NCBI RefSeq assembly: GCF_026627925.1
Contig: NZ_JAPNLE010000001.1
Location: 124,001 to 188,000, forward strand
Length of the DNA: 64,000 nucleotides
Reading direction: 5' to 3'
Source of the DNA: Cupriavidus sp. D39
GTDB lineage: Bacteria; Pseudomonadota; Gammaproteobacteria; Burkholderiales; Burkholderiaceae
Positions 47,816 to 57,936 of this stretch are shown piece by piece (within the stretch, counting starts at the first letter, position 1; every line of letters begins with the position of its first letter). A model generated the notes under the pieces. It saw only the letters and a program-made list of their open reading frames with translations. It ran no database searches and was not told the origin of the DNA. The translations under genes were made by a program, and so were the position numbers.

Positions 47816-48463
47816 CATGGAGAACCCCGTCCTTCACTATCTCTATGATCCTTTCTGCGGCTGGTGCTATGGCGCGGCACCGATGATCAGTGCGGCGCAA
47901 AAATTCCGGAGCTAAAGATCCAGGCGCATGGCGTCGGGATGTTGTCCGGACCAAAGGCGCAGATGATGTCTGCAGAATGGCGCGATTTTGTCCGACCGCA
48001 TGAATCGAGAATCCATGCATTCAGCAAGCAGGAATTTGGCGACGCCTACGTACACGGAGTCCAGGAGCACCAAGATGTTCTGCTGGATTCATCGCCCCCG
48101 ATCGCAGCTATGCTGGTTGCAGACAAGCTGGACGGGCGCGGCATCCAGATGCTCAAGCGCTTGCAGAACGCTTACTTCATGGAAGGCCAGGCCATCGCCG
48201 ACCCAGCCGTGATCGGCAAACTTGCCCGGGAGTTGGGGTACAACAGCGAAGCCTTTCTCGGAGAACTCACCGCGGAGTTGCAGAATGCGGTTGACGGGCA
48301 TATCACCGCCAGCAACGACATGCTGCATACGCTGAAGGCGAAGGGCTTTCCGGCATTCGCGCTGGAGATGGGCGGAGAACTGCACAGCCTGCCCATGGGC
48401 CGCTACTTCACTCGTCCCGCACTGTTCAAGACAGATATCGAAGGATTGCTGAAAAGTACTTAG
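47816..48463 (+). pseudogene. DsbA family protein, CGWC type (module D, DsbA-1), frameshifted
   Basis: ATG 47816 with GAAGAGGAAAATTGCC upstream. It encodes MENPVLHYLYDPFCGWCYGA with the CGWC pair, then breaks at the A5 run 47899-47903. It resumes as IPELKIQAHGVGMLSGPKAQ, MMSAEWRDFVRPHESRIHAF and MLKRLQNAYFMEGQAIADPA, with cis-Pro GFPAFALEMGG. One A restores about 215 residues. It is more distant from the module A and B copies than they are from each other. Unlike in A and B, it is downstream of the monooxygenase on the same strand. Confidence 0.85.
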
Positions 48464-48653
48464 GCTCAGCAGGCGACACCTCAGAACGGCCGGTAGCGTC
48501 CGCAGGCTAACTGAGGCCGACGCGCCCGCGACCATCCGCCCACTGGTCCAAGCGGCGATCCTGCCCTCGCCTGATCCGCGCGGCGACTACCGCGCTCTAT
48601 CCCAAGGGACGGCGCCGCTTCCGTCCGCCATCGCCGGCACTCGCGCGGTAGGC
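48464..48653. other. Convergent spacer
   Basis: Between converging genes; no gene or clear T-rich terminator seen. Confidence 0.4.
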
Positions 48654-49900
48654 TCATTCGGACAAGTACCGATGCACGAACGTCACAGCCATTGCACCTT
48701 CGCCGACCGCGGACGCGACCCGCTTGACCGAGCCGTAGCGAACGTCGCCTGCGGCGAATGATCCCGGAACGCTTGTCTCGAGATAGTACGGGCGGCGTGC
48801 CAGCGGCCAGCATGCTTCGAACTGGGGAAAATCCTTGAGGTCGGCGCCCGTGACAAGGTAGCCGTTTCTGTCGCGGACTATCTTCGTATCGCAAGCCCAG
48901 TCAGTGTTCGGTGCGCCCCCGATACAGACAAAGAGCCGGTCCGCCGGCACCACGTCCTGCCCGCCCTTGGCGTTGGACAGGCGTAACGCCTCGAGCTTGT
49001 CTTCGCCAAGCACTTCCTGCACTACGGACTGGAATCTGACTTCAACATTGGCCATCTGGCCAAGGCGCTCCACCAAATAGTGGGACAGCGTTTCGGAGAG
49101 GGACTTGCCACGCACAATCAGCGTGACCGATTCCGCCGTGCGTGCGAAATGCATCGCCGCTTGCCCGGCCGAATTTCCCCACCCACAATAAACACCTTCT
49201 TGTTCGTGCACATCGGCGCCTCACTGGCGCCGGCACCATAGAACACCCCGACATTCAGGAGACGATCCTCGCCCGGCACGCCCAGGCTGCGGTACTCGAC
49301 CCCCGTGGCACAGATATTTGCCTTGGCCTTTAGCAGCGTCCCGTCCGCAAGGTTCACTTCGATTTTCCCGTTCACGAACGTCGCGTGCACGCCTTCCTTC
49401 ATCATCAGCAGCTCGACGCCGAATTTAACCGCCTGCTGCCTGGCACGCTCCGCCAACTCTGCGCCCGGTATGCCTTGCGGGAAACCCATATAGTTCTCGA
49501 TCAGGGAACTGGTGCCTGCCTGGCCTCCGACGGCCGCACGCTCGATCACCACTGCCCGCAACCCTTCTGATGCCGCATACACGGCCGCCGAGAGCCCCGC
49601 TGGCCCAGCACCATAGATCGACAGGTCGTACTCACGAAACCGAGGGCGGGCGACCCAACCTAGCTTGGCGGCGATCTCAGGCAACGTCGGATCGTAGAGG
49701 ATCGTACCGTCCGGGAACATAACCACGGGCCAGCGGACATTGTCGAACTCGGCGATGCCGAGCTCACTGAAGCAGTCGCTGTCGCACGACATTTCGCGCC
49801 ACTCGTACGCCACCACGCCCCGCGCCAGGAAGTCACGTATCGCATAGGCCTCTTTACTGTCTGCGACCCCCAGGACCCTGACTTGCTTTGCTGTCTCCAT
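48654..49900 (-). pseudogene. Thioredoxin-reductase-like flavoprotein with N-terminal thioredoxin/glutaredoxin-like domain, single frameshift
   Basis: Residues 1-95 look like a thioredoxin-fold domain (VLGVADSKEAYAIRDFLARG, WPVVMFPDGTILYDP) with CDSDC instead of a CxxC. The rest is a TrxR-like FAD/NAD(P) enzyme: YDLSIYGAGPAGLSAAVYAA, VGGQAGTSSLIENYMGFP, AGASEAPMCTNKKVFIVGG, then after the break NSAGQAAMHFARTAESVTLI and PGSFAAGDVRYGSVKRVAS. The usual CATCDG disulfide is absent. The frame breaks at the C4 run 49177-49180 (GGGG in gene sense); one G restores about 415 residues. The start at 49900 is chosen at METAKQVRV; the frame is open further upstream. Confidence 0.82.
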
Positions 49901-49970
49901 GGTAAGTTCCCCGCGTTGATTGAGCAGTATAGGACAGCGACATCGTGACCGAAGAGCCGCCGGAGGCGTG

Positions 49971-51716
49971 TCAAACCGATGGCCCAGCGGTCCGCCCGGT
50001 GCGCAATTCGACGATGCGGTTGAAAACAGGCTTCCCTGGACTGGAATCGAACCGGTCAGCAACAAAATAGCCGTGGCGCTCGAACTGGAAGCGTTCCTCT
50101 GGCGCGGCCTCGCGTAATCCTGCTTCCAGGCAAGCGGTGATCACCCGCTTCGAGCCGGGATTGAGCGCGACCATCATGCCTTGCTCCCCGGCGGCCGGAT
50201 TCGATTCAATGAACAAACGGTCGTAGAGACGCACTTCGCCCATAAAGGCGTGCGGTACGCTGACCCAATGGATGCTTCCCCTAGCTTTGATGCTATCCGC
50301 GCCGGGCGTTCCGCTCTTCGTATCGGGCAGGTAGTTTGCATGCACCGCGATTACGTTGCCGCTCGCGTCCTTCTCCGCCCCCGTGCATTCGATCACGTAG
50401 CCGTGGCGCAGCCGCACCTTGTTTCCGGGGAACAGGCGGAAGTAGCCTTTGGGCGGGTCATCTGTGAAGTCCTCACGTTCGATCCAAAGCTCGCGCGACA
50501 GCGAGAAAACGCGCACGCCTCGCTCGGGATGCTTGGGGTGCCGCGGCGCGGTGCATGTCTCGCCGTGCCCTTCCGGGTAGTTGTCGAGGATCAGCCTAAG
50601 CGGATCAAGCACGGCCGATGCACGATCGGCGCGGCCGTCGAGGTCGTCGCGCACGGCGCCTTCCAGTACGCTCATGTCTATCCACCCATCCGTTTTTGCT
50701 ACGCCGATGCGCTCGCAAAACAACAGCACCGACTCAGGCGTGTACCCACGGCGTCGGATGCCGGCAATGGTCGGCATCCTTGGGTCGTCCCAGCCATCCA
50801 CGCGCTTCTCAGTGACGAGTTGGAGCAGTTTGCGCTTGCTGGTAATGGTATGCGTGAGATTCAGGCGCGCGAATTCGTACTGATGCGGCAGGGGGTCTCG
50901 CAGTGCGCCAGTGTCCCGCAGGCGTCCGAGGATCCAGTCATAGAGCGGCCGGCTGTTCTCGAACTCGAGCGTCGCCACCGAGTGCGTGATGCTCTCGATT
51001 GCGTCGGAGATGCAGTGCGCGAAATCGTACATCGGGTAGATGCACCACGCGTCTCCGGTCCGATAGTGCCAGGCGTGCCGGATGCGATACAAGACCGGAT
51101 CCCGCAACACCATGTTGGGCGCGCCCATGTCGATGCGCGCGCGCAGGACGTGCTCGCCGTCGCAGTACTTACCGGCGCGCATGGCACGGAACAGTGCAAG
51201 ATTTTCCTCGGATGTGCGGTCCCTGTAGGGTGAGGCAATGCCGGCCTCCAAAAAGCTCCCGCGCGTGGCGGCGATCTGCTCGGCGCTTTGGCTGTCCACA
51301 TAGGCGGCTCTGCATTCGATCAGCGCTTCGGCGAAAGCGTAGATCCGGTCGAAATAGTCGCTCGCGTAGTACAGGTATGCACGTGTCGCGCCGTCACGGG
51401 TCGGGCTTTCCCAGGAAAAGCCAAGCCAGCGCACGGCATCGATAATCGCGTCAACATACTCGCGGTCTTCCTTGACCGGGTTGGTGTCGTCGAAGCGCAG
51501 GTGGCAGCGGCCGCCGTAGCGCTGCGCAAGGCCGAAGTTCACCCAAATGCTTTTGGCATGGCCGATGTGCGGATAGCCGTTAGGCTCAGGCGGAAAGCGG
51601 GTGATGACCGCCGGGAGCCGCTCACCCTGCGGGTCCGTCCTGGACGCATAGGTGCCGGCCGCCAAGTCACGATCGATGATCGCGCGCAGGAAATTGGAAT
51701 CCGGCCGCTCAGCCAT
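49971..51716 (-). CDS. glnS: Glutaminyl-tRNA synthetase
   Basis: A 581-residue class I synthetase charging tRNA-Gln. The HIGH motif lies in TRFPPEPNGYPHIGHAKSIW near residues 38-57, FDDTNPVKEDREYVDAI follows, and the KMSKS-equivalent is TITSKRKLLQLV. The C-terminal anticodon-binding beta-barrels are present (KVRLRHGYVIECTGAEKDA). Length is normal and the frame intact. It is next to redox genes and mobile elements, so it may be a second, horizontally acquired copy. The upstream TrxR-like gene starts 71 bp beyond its 3' end on the same strand. Confidence 0.92.
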   Translation of the reverse strand: MAERPDSNFLRAIIDRDLAAGTYASRTDPQGERLPAVITRFPPEPNGYPHIGHAKSIWVNFGLAQRYGGRCHLRFDDTNPVKEDREYVDAIIDAVRWLGFSWESPTRDGATRAYLYYASDYFDRIYAFAEALIECRAAYVDSQSAEQIAATRGSFLEAGIASPYRDRTSEENLALFRAMRAGKYCDGEHVLRARIDMGAPNMVLRDPVLYRIRHAWHYRTGDAWCIYPMYDFAHCISDAIESITHSVATLEFENSRPLYDWILGRLRDTGALRDPLPHQYEFARLNLTHTITSKRKLLQLVTEKRVDGWDDPRMPTIAGIRRRGYTPESVLLFCERIGVAKTDGWIDMSVLEGAVRDDLDGRADRASAVLDPLRLILDNYPEGHGETCTAPRHPKHPERGVRVFSLSRELWIEREDFTDDPPKGYFRLFPGNKVRLRHGYVIECTGAEKDASGNVIAVHANYLPDTKSGTPGADSIKARGSIHWVSVPHAFMGEVRLYDRLFIESNPAAGEQGMMVALNPGSKRVITACLEAGLREAAPEERFQFERHGYFVADRFDSSPGKPVFNRIVELRTGRTAGPSV

Positions 51717-52261
51717 GAGGCTCCCTCCCACCCATGAATCGGGCGAACGTTGTCACTCTCCGGCTCGATTGGGTACGCATATCGCGCTGCCGGAGCTGGT
51801 CCCGACTTGACTATAGCTCCCCTTCCCGGTGCCGCTTCCCTCGTTGCCGTGGTTGCGTTGTAGTGGCGCTTGGCGCACTCGATGGAAATTCGAAGGAGCC
51901 GGACGGTCTGGAGTAGCGATCGGATCGATCTCTGTCAATACTCCTGGTGCCATCTTTCGGCGTGACGATGGCGTTGCTGGCAAAGGTACACGATGCCCTG
52001 GTATACGCGCCAGATCAGCATAGTGACTTTCGTAGTTAGCGCGGAGAACGATCAGTCCGAAAGGGCCGATCCAAGTGGGTAGTAAGGGAGCTAAAGTGCG
52101 AGCATCAGGTTGTCACGTTGCACGAAGCCGAAGGCACCGGGGAGCATTGCCATATGGGTGCAATATTCCGCTCGCATCAAACGATCTCCGATTGGCCAGG
52201 TGATACCCTTAGGTGTTCGGCTGGAAGAGCCAAATACTCCTCTAACGCTGGAGCGTTATAC
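51717..52261. other. Divergent intergenic region glnS / lysR
   Basis: About 545 bp between divergent genes with promoters expected for both. No GCAA-N7-TTGC site was found here and no gene is recognised. Confidence 0.45.
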
Positions 52262-53185
52262 ATGGACAAGTTACTTGCATTGAAGATGTTCGTCGAGACG
52301 GTCGAGGCTAAGGGCTTTTCCTCGGCCGCCCGAAGACTAAACCTTGCCACGTCATCCGTGACCCGCCTGATGGACAGCCTGGAGGAGGAGCTCGGTGCCG
52401 TCTTGTTGAACCGATCAACCCGGCAAGTCACCGTTTCGGAAGCCGGCGCTGCCTACTACCAGCGGGCACGCAAAATCCTGGACGCAGTTGCAGAGGCGGA
52501 TGCGCTCATTGCCGACCGCGGAGACACGCCCGTTGGCCAGCTTCGCGTTTCCCTGCCGGTTGCGTTCGGACGACGCTGCATCGCGCCCTTCCTGGGCGCC
52601 CTCCTCACACGTCATCCCAAGCTGGAGCTGGAGGTCACACTGACGGATGAGATCGTTGACCTGCTTGGCGAACGCATCGATTTGTCCATCCGACTGGGCA
52701 GTGCTGGGTCGTTCGATGAGGTGGTTGCACGTCAGATCGGCACATTTCGTCGCAAGGTGGTGGCAAGCCCCGCCTATCTGCAACGGCGCGGGCTACCGGC
52801 TGCGCCGATTAATCTGCTTGAACATGAGTGCCTACGGTTCAGCTACGGCGGAGGCCAGCAAGTCTGGACGTTCTTGCGGGACGCAGAGGAGGTGCAGGTT
52901 CCCATTCCGGGCAACTTCAAGAGCAACAACGCGGAAGTGCTGCGCGAACTCGCCCTTGCCGAGGGCGGTATCGCTCTTCTGCCCGACTGGCTGGTCAGCG
53001 AAGATATTCAGAGCGGACAACTAACGTCCATTTTCGAGGACTGGACAGTCAACCCAAACCGCGCCAGCTCGGCCATTTCCGCACTGTATCTGCCCAATCA
53101 GCGGGGCTCCCGGCGTGTCACCGCCTTCCTCGACTTTCTCGCGCAGATCCCTGGCCCAACCTATCGGGACGACCCGACATCGTAA
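52262..53185 (+). CDS. LysR-type transcriptional regulator
   Basis: An intact 307-residue LTTR. The N-terminal HTH reads LALKMFVETVEAKGFSSAAR, RLNLATSSVTRLMDSLEEEL. The effector domain begins GQLRVSLPVAFGRRCIAPFL and includes IDLSIRLGSAGSFDEVVARQ. It belongs to the AaeR/DmlR/PgrR-like branch. The longer frame to 52118 lacks family sequence, so ATG 52262 is chosen. It is the nearest intact regulator to module D and a candidate for binding the shared palindrome, though no site lies at its own promoter. Confidence 0.9.
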   Translation: MDKLLALKMFVETVEAKGFSSAARRLNLATSSVTRLMDSLEEELGAVLLNRSTRQVTVSEAGAAYYQRARKILDAVAEADALIADRGDTPVGQLRVSLPVAFGRRCIAPFLGALLTRHPKLELEVTLTDEIVDLLGERIDLSIRLGSAGSFDEVVARQIGTFRRKVVASPAYLQRRGLPAAPINLLEHECLRFSYGGGQQVWTFLRDAEEVQVPIPGNFKSNNAEVLRELALAEGGIALLPDWLVSEDIQSGQLTSIFEDWTVNPNRASSAISALYLPNQRGSRRVTAFLDFLAQIPGPTYRDDPTS

Positions 53186-53533
53186 GCCTGCCGCGCCTTG
53201 CCCAGGGGGCCATGCGTGCAATGCAGCGGAGGCCGCCCGCAGAGCCAGCGCGTAGGCTCTCCGCGCCACGTCCTCCAACTAATCCATATGCACCGGCCCA
53301 CCCGGGTGTCCGTGCGAGTACCGACGGCACCTAGGCTTCTTCCGGAGGACAACGGCGTCCATGGTCGCCTGGCAATACGATCTCCGATCGTGGAGTTGGT
53401 CGTAAGAGCCGCAATTCTCTTGGGGCACTGGATGCCAATCGGACGAGATAGCACGACGGCGAACGATATAGCCAGCATCTCGCGGATCGTCCCCTTAACC
53501 CATCGGTGTTCATATTTTCACCAGAGCCTCCTC
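53186..53533. other. Spacer between converging lysR and GGDEF-EAL genes
   Basis: About 350 bp; no gene recognised. Confidence 0.4.
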
Positions 53534-55645
53534 TTATCCGTTATGCGCTTTCACGAAATCTATGAACGCCTCGACTGGAAGCGCTGGGCTGACCAGATAG
53601 CCCTGGATAGAGTCGCACCCCGCCTGATCGAGCACCATTCGTTGTGCGTCGGTTTCCACTCCCTCGGCCACCGCATGCAGTCCAAGCGACTTGCACAACG
53701 CGATGACCGCTCCCACCAGCATTCGCGCGCGCCCCCGGGTCCGGGTCCAGGTCGTGCACGAACGAACGATCGATTTTGATGGTATTAACCGGGAACCGCA
53801 TCACATAGGCGAGGCTGGAATAGCCGGTCCCAAAATCGTCCAGGGCGATGCTCACCCCCATTCGCTGCACCTGACGCAGCACCCGCTCCGACGCATTGAA
53901 GTCGGCCACGAGCATACCTTCTGTAACCTCTAACTCCACCGTCGACGGCAGCACCCCGTGTGCACCAATGCGCGCCGCGACCATCGCCGGAAATGTCGGG
54001 TCGGCAAGTTGGCGCGGCGAGACGTTGATCGACACGGAAAACTCATCGCCCAGTTCCGTCGACCAACGGCCGAGGTCGCTCAGTGCGCGGTCAATAACCC
54101 ACTTGCCCAGCGTGAGTATCAGTGATGACTCTTCGGCGATGCTGATGAACTCGCTCGGCGGAACCAGCCCGAGCGTAGGGTGGCGCCACCTGATCAACGC
54201 CTCGGCACCAATGATATTCCTGGTCGACAGGGAAACCTTCGGCTGGTAATGCAGGACAAACTCATCGCGCTCCAGCGCTGCAGCCAGATCGAAGCGCAAT
54301 TGCAGTTCGCGCTGCTTGGTTTGCGCGACTCGCGGATCGTACAGCATCGCGAACGAGCCGCCGACCGCCTTCGCCGCCATCATCGCGCTGTTCGCATGGC
54401 TCAGCAAAGCCTCGGAATCGGTCGCGTTCGCGGAACTCGCAATGCCGATGCTGGCGCCAAGCTTAATGTCCCGTCCCCTGACCTTGAACGGTTGCGCGAC
54501 TTGCTCCAGTAGTGTCCGTGCAAACGCTTCAGTTGCCTGGGGATTCTCGCCCCCCAAGATGAACACGAATTCGTCCCCCCAAAGCGGCCTACGAATTCGA
54601 CGGAAGCGGACAGCGCTTTGAAACGCTTGCCCAGTTTGCACAGAATACTGTCCCCTACCTCCTGTCCGAACGATTCGTTGACGTCCTTGAAGCGGTCAAG
54701 GTCCAGCATCAGCAGCGAGATCCTGCCACGATGCTGCGTCCCTCCCAGTATCTGGCGGCTCAATTCCAGTAGACAATCGAGGCGGTTCGGCAGGTCGGTC
54801 AGCGGATCCCGGTAGGCAAGATAGTCAAGTTGCGAAGAAAACTGCTTTTCCTGAGTGACGTCGCGCCCCACGCACATAATGCCGCCACCGATGATCCGCG
54901 ATACAGACCATTCTATCGACACTGCTCGCCCGTCCTTAGTCAGATACTCACGCCGACTACCCCGCACGTTAAGGCCGTCCTTGATCCGCTGCAACTGCTC
55001 GCGGACGAAATCCACGCGAGCCGGCGGCACGATCGTCAGAATGCTGCGGCCCTTCAACTCTTCGGGCTTCCAGCCGAGGATGGACGTAATTGCCGCGCCG
55101 ATCTCCTCGAAGGTCCCCTCGTCACTCAGCCGGCAGATGATATCCGGCGAGCCTTCCAGGATCGCCTGTTTGTCGGCTAGCGCGGATAATAACGCACCCT
55201 CCCGCTCGATCGCCTCCGTCACGTCGCGCTGAAATGCGACGAAGTGAGTCGCGCCGCCATGACCGTCCTTGATTGGCGTAATTGACACCTCTGCCCAGAA
55301 CATGCTTCCGTCCTTTCGATAGCTTCGCAGGACCGTCTTGACTGCCTCCATCTTGCGAACCGCGCGTCGCAGCGTTTTCAACCCGTCTTGCTCCGCGTCC
55401 GTGCCCTGGAAAGAATCGAAACTACGCCCCAATATTTCGTCGCGCTCGTAACCGGTTAGCTGCAGGAAGGCATCGTTCGCGAAGACGATGGGGCAGTGCT
55501 CGAGTCGGGCGTCGACGATCAGAACGCCGTCGACAGTTTCTCGCAAGGCGATCGCCCACAACGGAGCCAACGTCACATGCGTCGCCCCGGCGTTACGCTC
55601 TTTTGATAGAGCGCCATGGGGCATGATCTTGCGTCTTCGATCCAC
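53534..55645 (-). pseudogene. PAS-PAS-GGDEF-EAL c-di-GMP protein, two frameshifts
   Basis: A cyclic-di-GMP signalling protein. In order it has a PAS/PAC pair (GVLIVDARLEHCPIVFANDA, then SFDSFQGTDAEQDGLK), a second PAS (ILEGSPDIICRLSDEGTFEE), GGDEF (LAYRDPLTDLPNRLD...RFGG|DEFVFILGG) and EAL (GAEALIRWRHPTLGLVPPSE, LDDFGTGYSSLAYVMRFPV). The first break is exactly inside GGDEF at the C6 run 54575-54580; one G restores RFGGDEF. The second is in a GC repeat near 53739, after which LVGAVIALCKSLGLHAVAEG and the C-terminus GYLVSPALP continue. Active-site residues of both domains are present once repaired. It may be start ATG 55645 or 55624. No transmembrane helix is visible. Confidence 0.82.
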
Positions 55646-56060
55646 GCTAGCTGATTGCAGAGGGGAGGCGCTGGTAGTCTGGCTTTACACACATAGACGC
55701 TCGAACCGGTTTGCCAAGCACCAGATAGATGACGGTAAGCCGATGGAGATTGCGGCGGGGCATTATCATCTCTAAGAAACATGTTGCCGTGACGGCGTGA
55801 CTCGATACTCTGCCTCGAAGACGCCGAGACAAGGCCGAGACGATACGATTCGTCAATCGCCTACTGCTGGCTTGTTCTGAGGTGCATGGCAAGATCGTCA
55901 CCGACCAGTTGTCCAATTACTGAGTTGCCAAAGCAGCCGCCGCCCTGCTGAACCTAGTCAAATTTGGCCAGCACATGCTGGTGCAGATGCATATGACCCA
56001 TATCAGACAGCCGCCTCCCCGTAGCAGCTTCGCTGCGGGCCGCGGCTGCGACATCCTAGG
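55646..56060. other. Gene-poor spacer
   Basis: About 415 bp with no recognised gene. Confidence 0.4.
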
Positions 56061-56330
56061 TTATCATATGATAAACGTCGCACTATTGGAAAGCAATCTC
56101 TGTTGCTCCGGCGTAAACGCTGCAGAAGCGGTCTGGACAAGCTCTTCCGACATGATCGGGCAGGCGCACCACGCCGGGACCCGCATCGTCGAAATGATGA
56201 CTGAAGACCTCACGCCGCGCAGCATTCTCAAGCACGCCAGTTTCCGCCGCTCTACGGAGGTGCCCACCTCGGCAAGGCTGCGGCCAACAAGGCGCTGTTT
56301 CGTCGACCAGATTCTGTTCAACAGCCGCAT
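56061..56330 (+). pseudogene. IlvD/Edd-family dehydratase scrap
   Basis: LESNLCCSGVNAAEAVWTSS followed by SDMIGQAHHAGTRIVEMMTE and DLTPRSILKHASF fits the region of dihydroxy-acid dehydratases around VAQAHxAGxRIVEMV...LTPRxILT. Beyond it the sequence decays in other frames. No start, no Fe-S cysteines, certainly non-functional. Confidence 0.4.
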
Positions 56331-56369
56331 GGAGAAGCTTGCCGGGTACTTCGATGGCGATTATTGCAT

Positions 56370-56675
56370 TCAGCACACCAGCAGATCGGCGATGGCCTCT
56401 TCAATTTTGGCGCCGCACTTGAGACCATGGCCAAGCAAGGCGTGAAGATTAAGCACGACCGTGCCGACACTCAAATTGGATTCCATGCGCCGATGCGCGC
56501 TGGATGCCTCCGGCAGTGGAAATACACTGTCAATTACCGGCGTCAGGCCAGTCGGTGTGAAGTGATGCATCCACCTTCGGCAAAACGGACATCGGGATCT
56601 GGGGTTGGCCTTCCCGGCCGAACAATCCGGCGAAGTGACCATACGAACCGCTTCCGCAACACGATAAGTTGGCAA
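56370..56675 (-). pseudogene. DUF411-like metal-binding protein scrap
   Basis: SRCPFCRRWMHHFTPTGLTP resembles the CxxCxxW..H motif of DUF411 proteins found beside copper-resistance genes, and GHGLKCGAKIEEAIADLLV resembles their C-terminal helix. The middle is degenerate. Confidence 0.35.
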
Positions 56676-56720
56676 CTCGGTATCTGTGGGGTAGCCGCTA
56701 AACTCGCGGTCGACCCATAG

Positions 56721-57058
56721 TGCAAAGGGCTAGTGACCGAGCCGTGCGGCGAGTAGCTTGCACATACGCAGCAACCGCGGCACGTCATGCAACGCGGAGA
56801 TGGCAGCCTGTAAATCGTGGATCAAGATGAAGCTGGACGCGGCCCGCGGGCGATGCGTGCGATTGTACCGGGTGCCCGCTCTGGCAATGATGTAAGTGGC
56901 TTTTGTGCCGGTAGGGCGTAAGGGGCACGTGATAATATCGCGCTCCGATCCCCTCGGTGGGCTCTTCACTGCCCTCGGGCCCCTTTCCTGGAAGCCGCGC
57001 CCCCTGGCGGCACTGGCGTCCTCCACCGAAAGCCTCATTGCCGTTCGCCGGACCGATC
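56721..57058. other. Gene-poor spacer
   Basis: No recognised gene in about 340 bp. Confidence 0.4.
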
Positions 57059-57649
57059 ATGACTGCCTCCAGCAAGCTCAATAAAGTCAGCCCGCAACGC
57101 CCCGAGCGCCAGCATGTGAAAGCCGCCGCTCGGCAATTGGCGGCCTCGGACCACCCCCTCGACCGCAGCCCTCACTATCACATGTGGGGGACGGGCGCGC
57201 ATACCCGTTCGCCCGGCCGGTAAAGGCGATTTGCATCGCCGCGCTGCATGAACTGGGCTACGGCTGGCGCGAGGACTGTACAAACGTCGGCCATGACAGT
57301 GCCTGGGATCGGCGGCTGAAGGACCTGGGCCTAGCCATCGTGACCAAGCTCGAGCCGGCACGCCTGACCCCGGAGGCGGTGCGCGCCGTAGCACGCGCCT
57401 GGTCGCAACAGGACGCGGCCTATCAGGCCGCGCACGCTTCCACCGTCCATGACTTCCCGATCGGCGCAGACCGCTATCCTCGAGTTGGCCGTCCGACATC
57501 TGGACTTGGCGCCCCGCCCAATGGGGACGACCAACCCGGCAAAGCCCCTGGTATCGGTGCCTCAACGCTCTCGGCTTCCCCGTGATCCCCAAACCGACGC
57601 CCGAAGAGACCGAGCAGGAGGACTTCTGGAACGGGACGACATTCTGTAA
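57059..57649 (+). pseudogene. Hypothetical protein, frameshifted
   Basis: ATG 57059 reads MTASSKLNKVSPQRPERQHV ... HYHMW, then breaks at the G5 run 57186-57190. It continues as GDGRAYPFARPVKAICIAAL, HELGYGWREDCTNVGHD and LEPARLTPEAVRAVARAWSQ. A second shift near 57460 leads to QTAILELAVRHLDLAPRPMG. One extra G fixes the first break. I do not recognise the family; the composition looks like a soluble helical protein. Confidence 0.45.
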
Positions 57650-57789
57650 GCAAAAGTCTTCGGCAGTTCATGGTCTTTCCGAAACAGCGGGGCGGAAGGC
57701 GATGCGCACTCGTGAACGTACACCCCATAGCACTAGCTCCTGCACACGAACACTTCGCAGCACACCCATGTCCAATGAAGTTTGGCAGA

Positions 57790-57936
57790 TACCGTAGTTG
57801 AACATAAACGTTTACTTTATAAAAACGGATAATGTGCCTTACCATACTTGTCTATTGGATTTCTACATAATTGATTTTTTAGATCTAAATTTTCGATGTG
57901 GCTGGTTGCAATATTCGAATTCATGGAATAAAAAAC
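57790..57936. promoter_or_regulatory. AT-rich leader of the LysR gene
   Basis: About 145 bp of AT-rich DNA directly before the ATG at 57937, containing the candidate -10/-35 region. No specific site assigned. Confidence 0.45.
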
